DNA of 7,319 nucleotides from an uncultured Ruminococcus sp. (GTDB lineage: Bacteria > Bacillota > Clostridia > Oscillospirales > Ruminococcaceae): the NCBI GenBank assembly GCA_900556055.1, contig USNJ01000102.1, positions 1 to 7,319 of the forward strand, written 5' to 3'. Positions 6,845-7,319 of the stretch are shown piece after piece (within the stretch, counting starts at the first letter, position 1; each line of letters starts with the position of its first letter). Both the position numbers and the translations under genes were made by a program. Below the pieces are notes generated by a model. It searched no databases, was not told where the DNA came from, and saw only the letters and a list, made by a program, of their open reading frames with translations.

Positions 6845-6873
6845 TTGATATGCACAGCTATTTCTGCTATAAT
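6845..6873 (+). promoter_or_regulatory. Promoter of the alpha/beta hydrolase gene
   Basis: TTGATA at 6845-6850 and TATAAT at 6868-6873 are separated by 17 bases, with TGC directly before the -10 box giving an extended -10. The start would be near 6880, 40 bases before the ATG. A perfect dyad, GCATAT and ATATGC with TG between (6840-6853), overlaps the -35 box and is a possible operator. Confidence 0.75.
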
Positions 6874-6919
6874 TCGATGATAAATATGGCAAACGCATTT
6901 GATTGAAGAGGTTTATTCA

Positions 6920-7319
6920 ATGGGTCTTTCTGCAAAACTCATCAGGTCGCAGCTCAATTTTTTCAAGCCCTTTGTCGCCAACTGCTCTCTGGAGGTCACG
7001 CGAAAGGGGCAGGACAAGCTTGGCGAGCTGATGGAGGTCATACATCGGCACGACGTTATCGTTCAGGATCATAGCTTTGATAAATTCGAGGGCGCATGGG
7101 TCGTCCCCAAGGAGGAGCGCCGCCCGGGCGTCATCCTCTATCTGCACGGCGGGGGCTATACCTGCGGCGACCTTGACTACGCCAAGGGCTTTGCCTCGAC
7201 GCTCGCGGCGGAGTGCGCTGTGCGCGTGTTCTGCTCCGCGTACCGTCTCGCGCCGGAGACATGCTTCCCCGGTGCTGTGGACGATGCCGAGGAGAGCTAC
7301 CGCTATCTTCTCTCTAAAG
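6920..7319 (+). CDS. Alpha/beta hydrolase, HGGGY (hormone-sensitive-lipase-like) esterase, N-terminal part
   Basis: This is probably a cytoplasmic carboxylesterase or deacetylase of the alpha/beta-hydrolase fold; the substrate is unknown. I translated it by hand; the frame is open to the last base, showing 133 residues of an expected 300 or so. HGGGY at 76-80 is the oxyanion-hole motif of this family, and YRLAPE at 108-113 followed by CFPGAVDDAEESYRYL is its usual companion. The nucleophile (G-x-S-x-G), Asp and His lie beyond the window, so activity cannot be judged. The start MGLSAKLIRSQLNFFKPF has no cleavable signal peptide. The ATG at 6920 has GAAGAGG 8 bases upstream and a strong promoter before it. 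Codons are GC-rich, as in corA. Confidence 0.88.
   Translation, partial: MGLSAKLIRSQLNFFKPFVANCSLEVTRKGQDKLGELMEVIHRHDVIVQDHSFDKFEGAWVVPKEERRPGVILYLHGGGYTCGDLDYAKGFASTLAAECAVRVFCSAYRLAPETCFPGAVDDAEESYRYLLSK

Noticed and set aside
1..7319. A novel defence, mobile or biosynthetic system
   Set aside because: All genes belong to known families. I found no CRISPR repeats, transposase, integrase, toxin-antitoxin pair, tRNA or rRNA on either strand.

Overview
The window looks like a contig from a cellulose- or cellodextrin-using gut or rumen Firmicute of the Ruminococcus / Oscillospiraceae type. The signs are a GH94 cellobiose phosphorylase with strongly optimised codons, sigma-A type promoters, Gram-positive style ribosome binding sites, TTG starts, and a Gram-positive type folylpolyglutamate synthase. 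The genus is an inference from family resemblance, not from a marker gene.

Layout. Bases 1-1642 hold a minus-strand operon: a short YtrA-type GntR repressor, an ABC transporter ATPase, and an ABC-2 type permease cut by the left edge. These resemble the ytr/bcr-like efflux or envelope-stress modules that a linked GntR protein represses. A consensus promoter (TTGACA, 17 bp, TATAAT) drives the operon. A near-perfect 25-bp dyad covers its -10 and start region, and a third copy of the arm lies in the spacer. Back to back with it, a second promoter drives folC on the plus strand, which ends at a 16-bp-stem terminator. Next comes a monocistronic cellobiose phosphorylase gene (3274-5724). Its promoter has a perfect 12-bp palindrome centred on AAACGTTT between -35 and -10, as expected for a LacI/GalR-type repressor. 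A bidirectional terminator (18-bp stem) separates it from a convergent corA-like magnesium transporter gene. Divergent from corA, with its own promoter, an alpha/beta hydrolase (HGGGY family) runs off the right edge.

Most notable observation. Composition and codon use switch abruptly inside the phosphorylase gene at about base 5400 (codon 710). None of about 33 Thr codons before this point is ACG, but 7 of 8 after it are. Arg changes from CGT/AGA to CGC/CGG, Ala from GCT/GCA to GCC/GCG, and GC content rises. The reading frame and family alignment stay intact, and everything to the right (corA, hydrolase) shares the new style. The window therefore seems to join two genomes within a conserved stretch of the gene, either as an assembly chimera or as a real homologous-recombination junction. 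I see no CRISPR, tRNA, rRNA, insertion sequence or evidently new multi-gene system.
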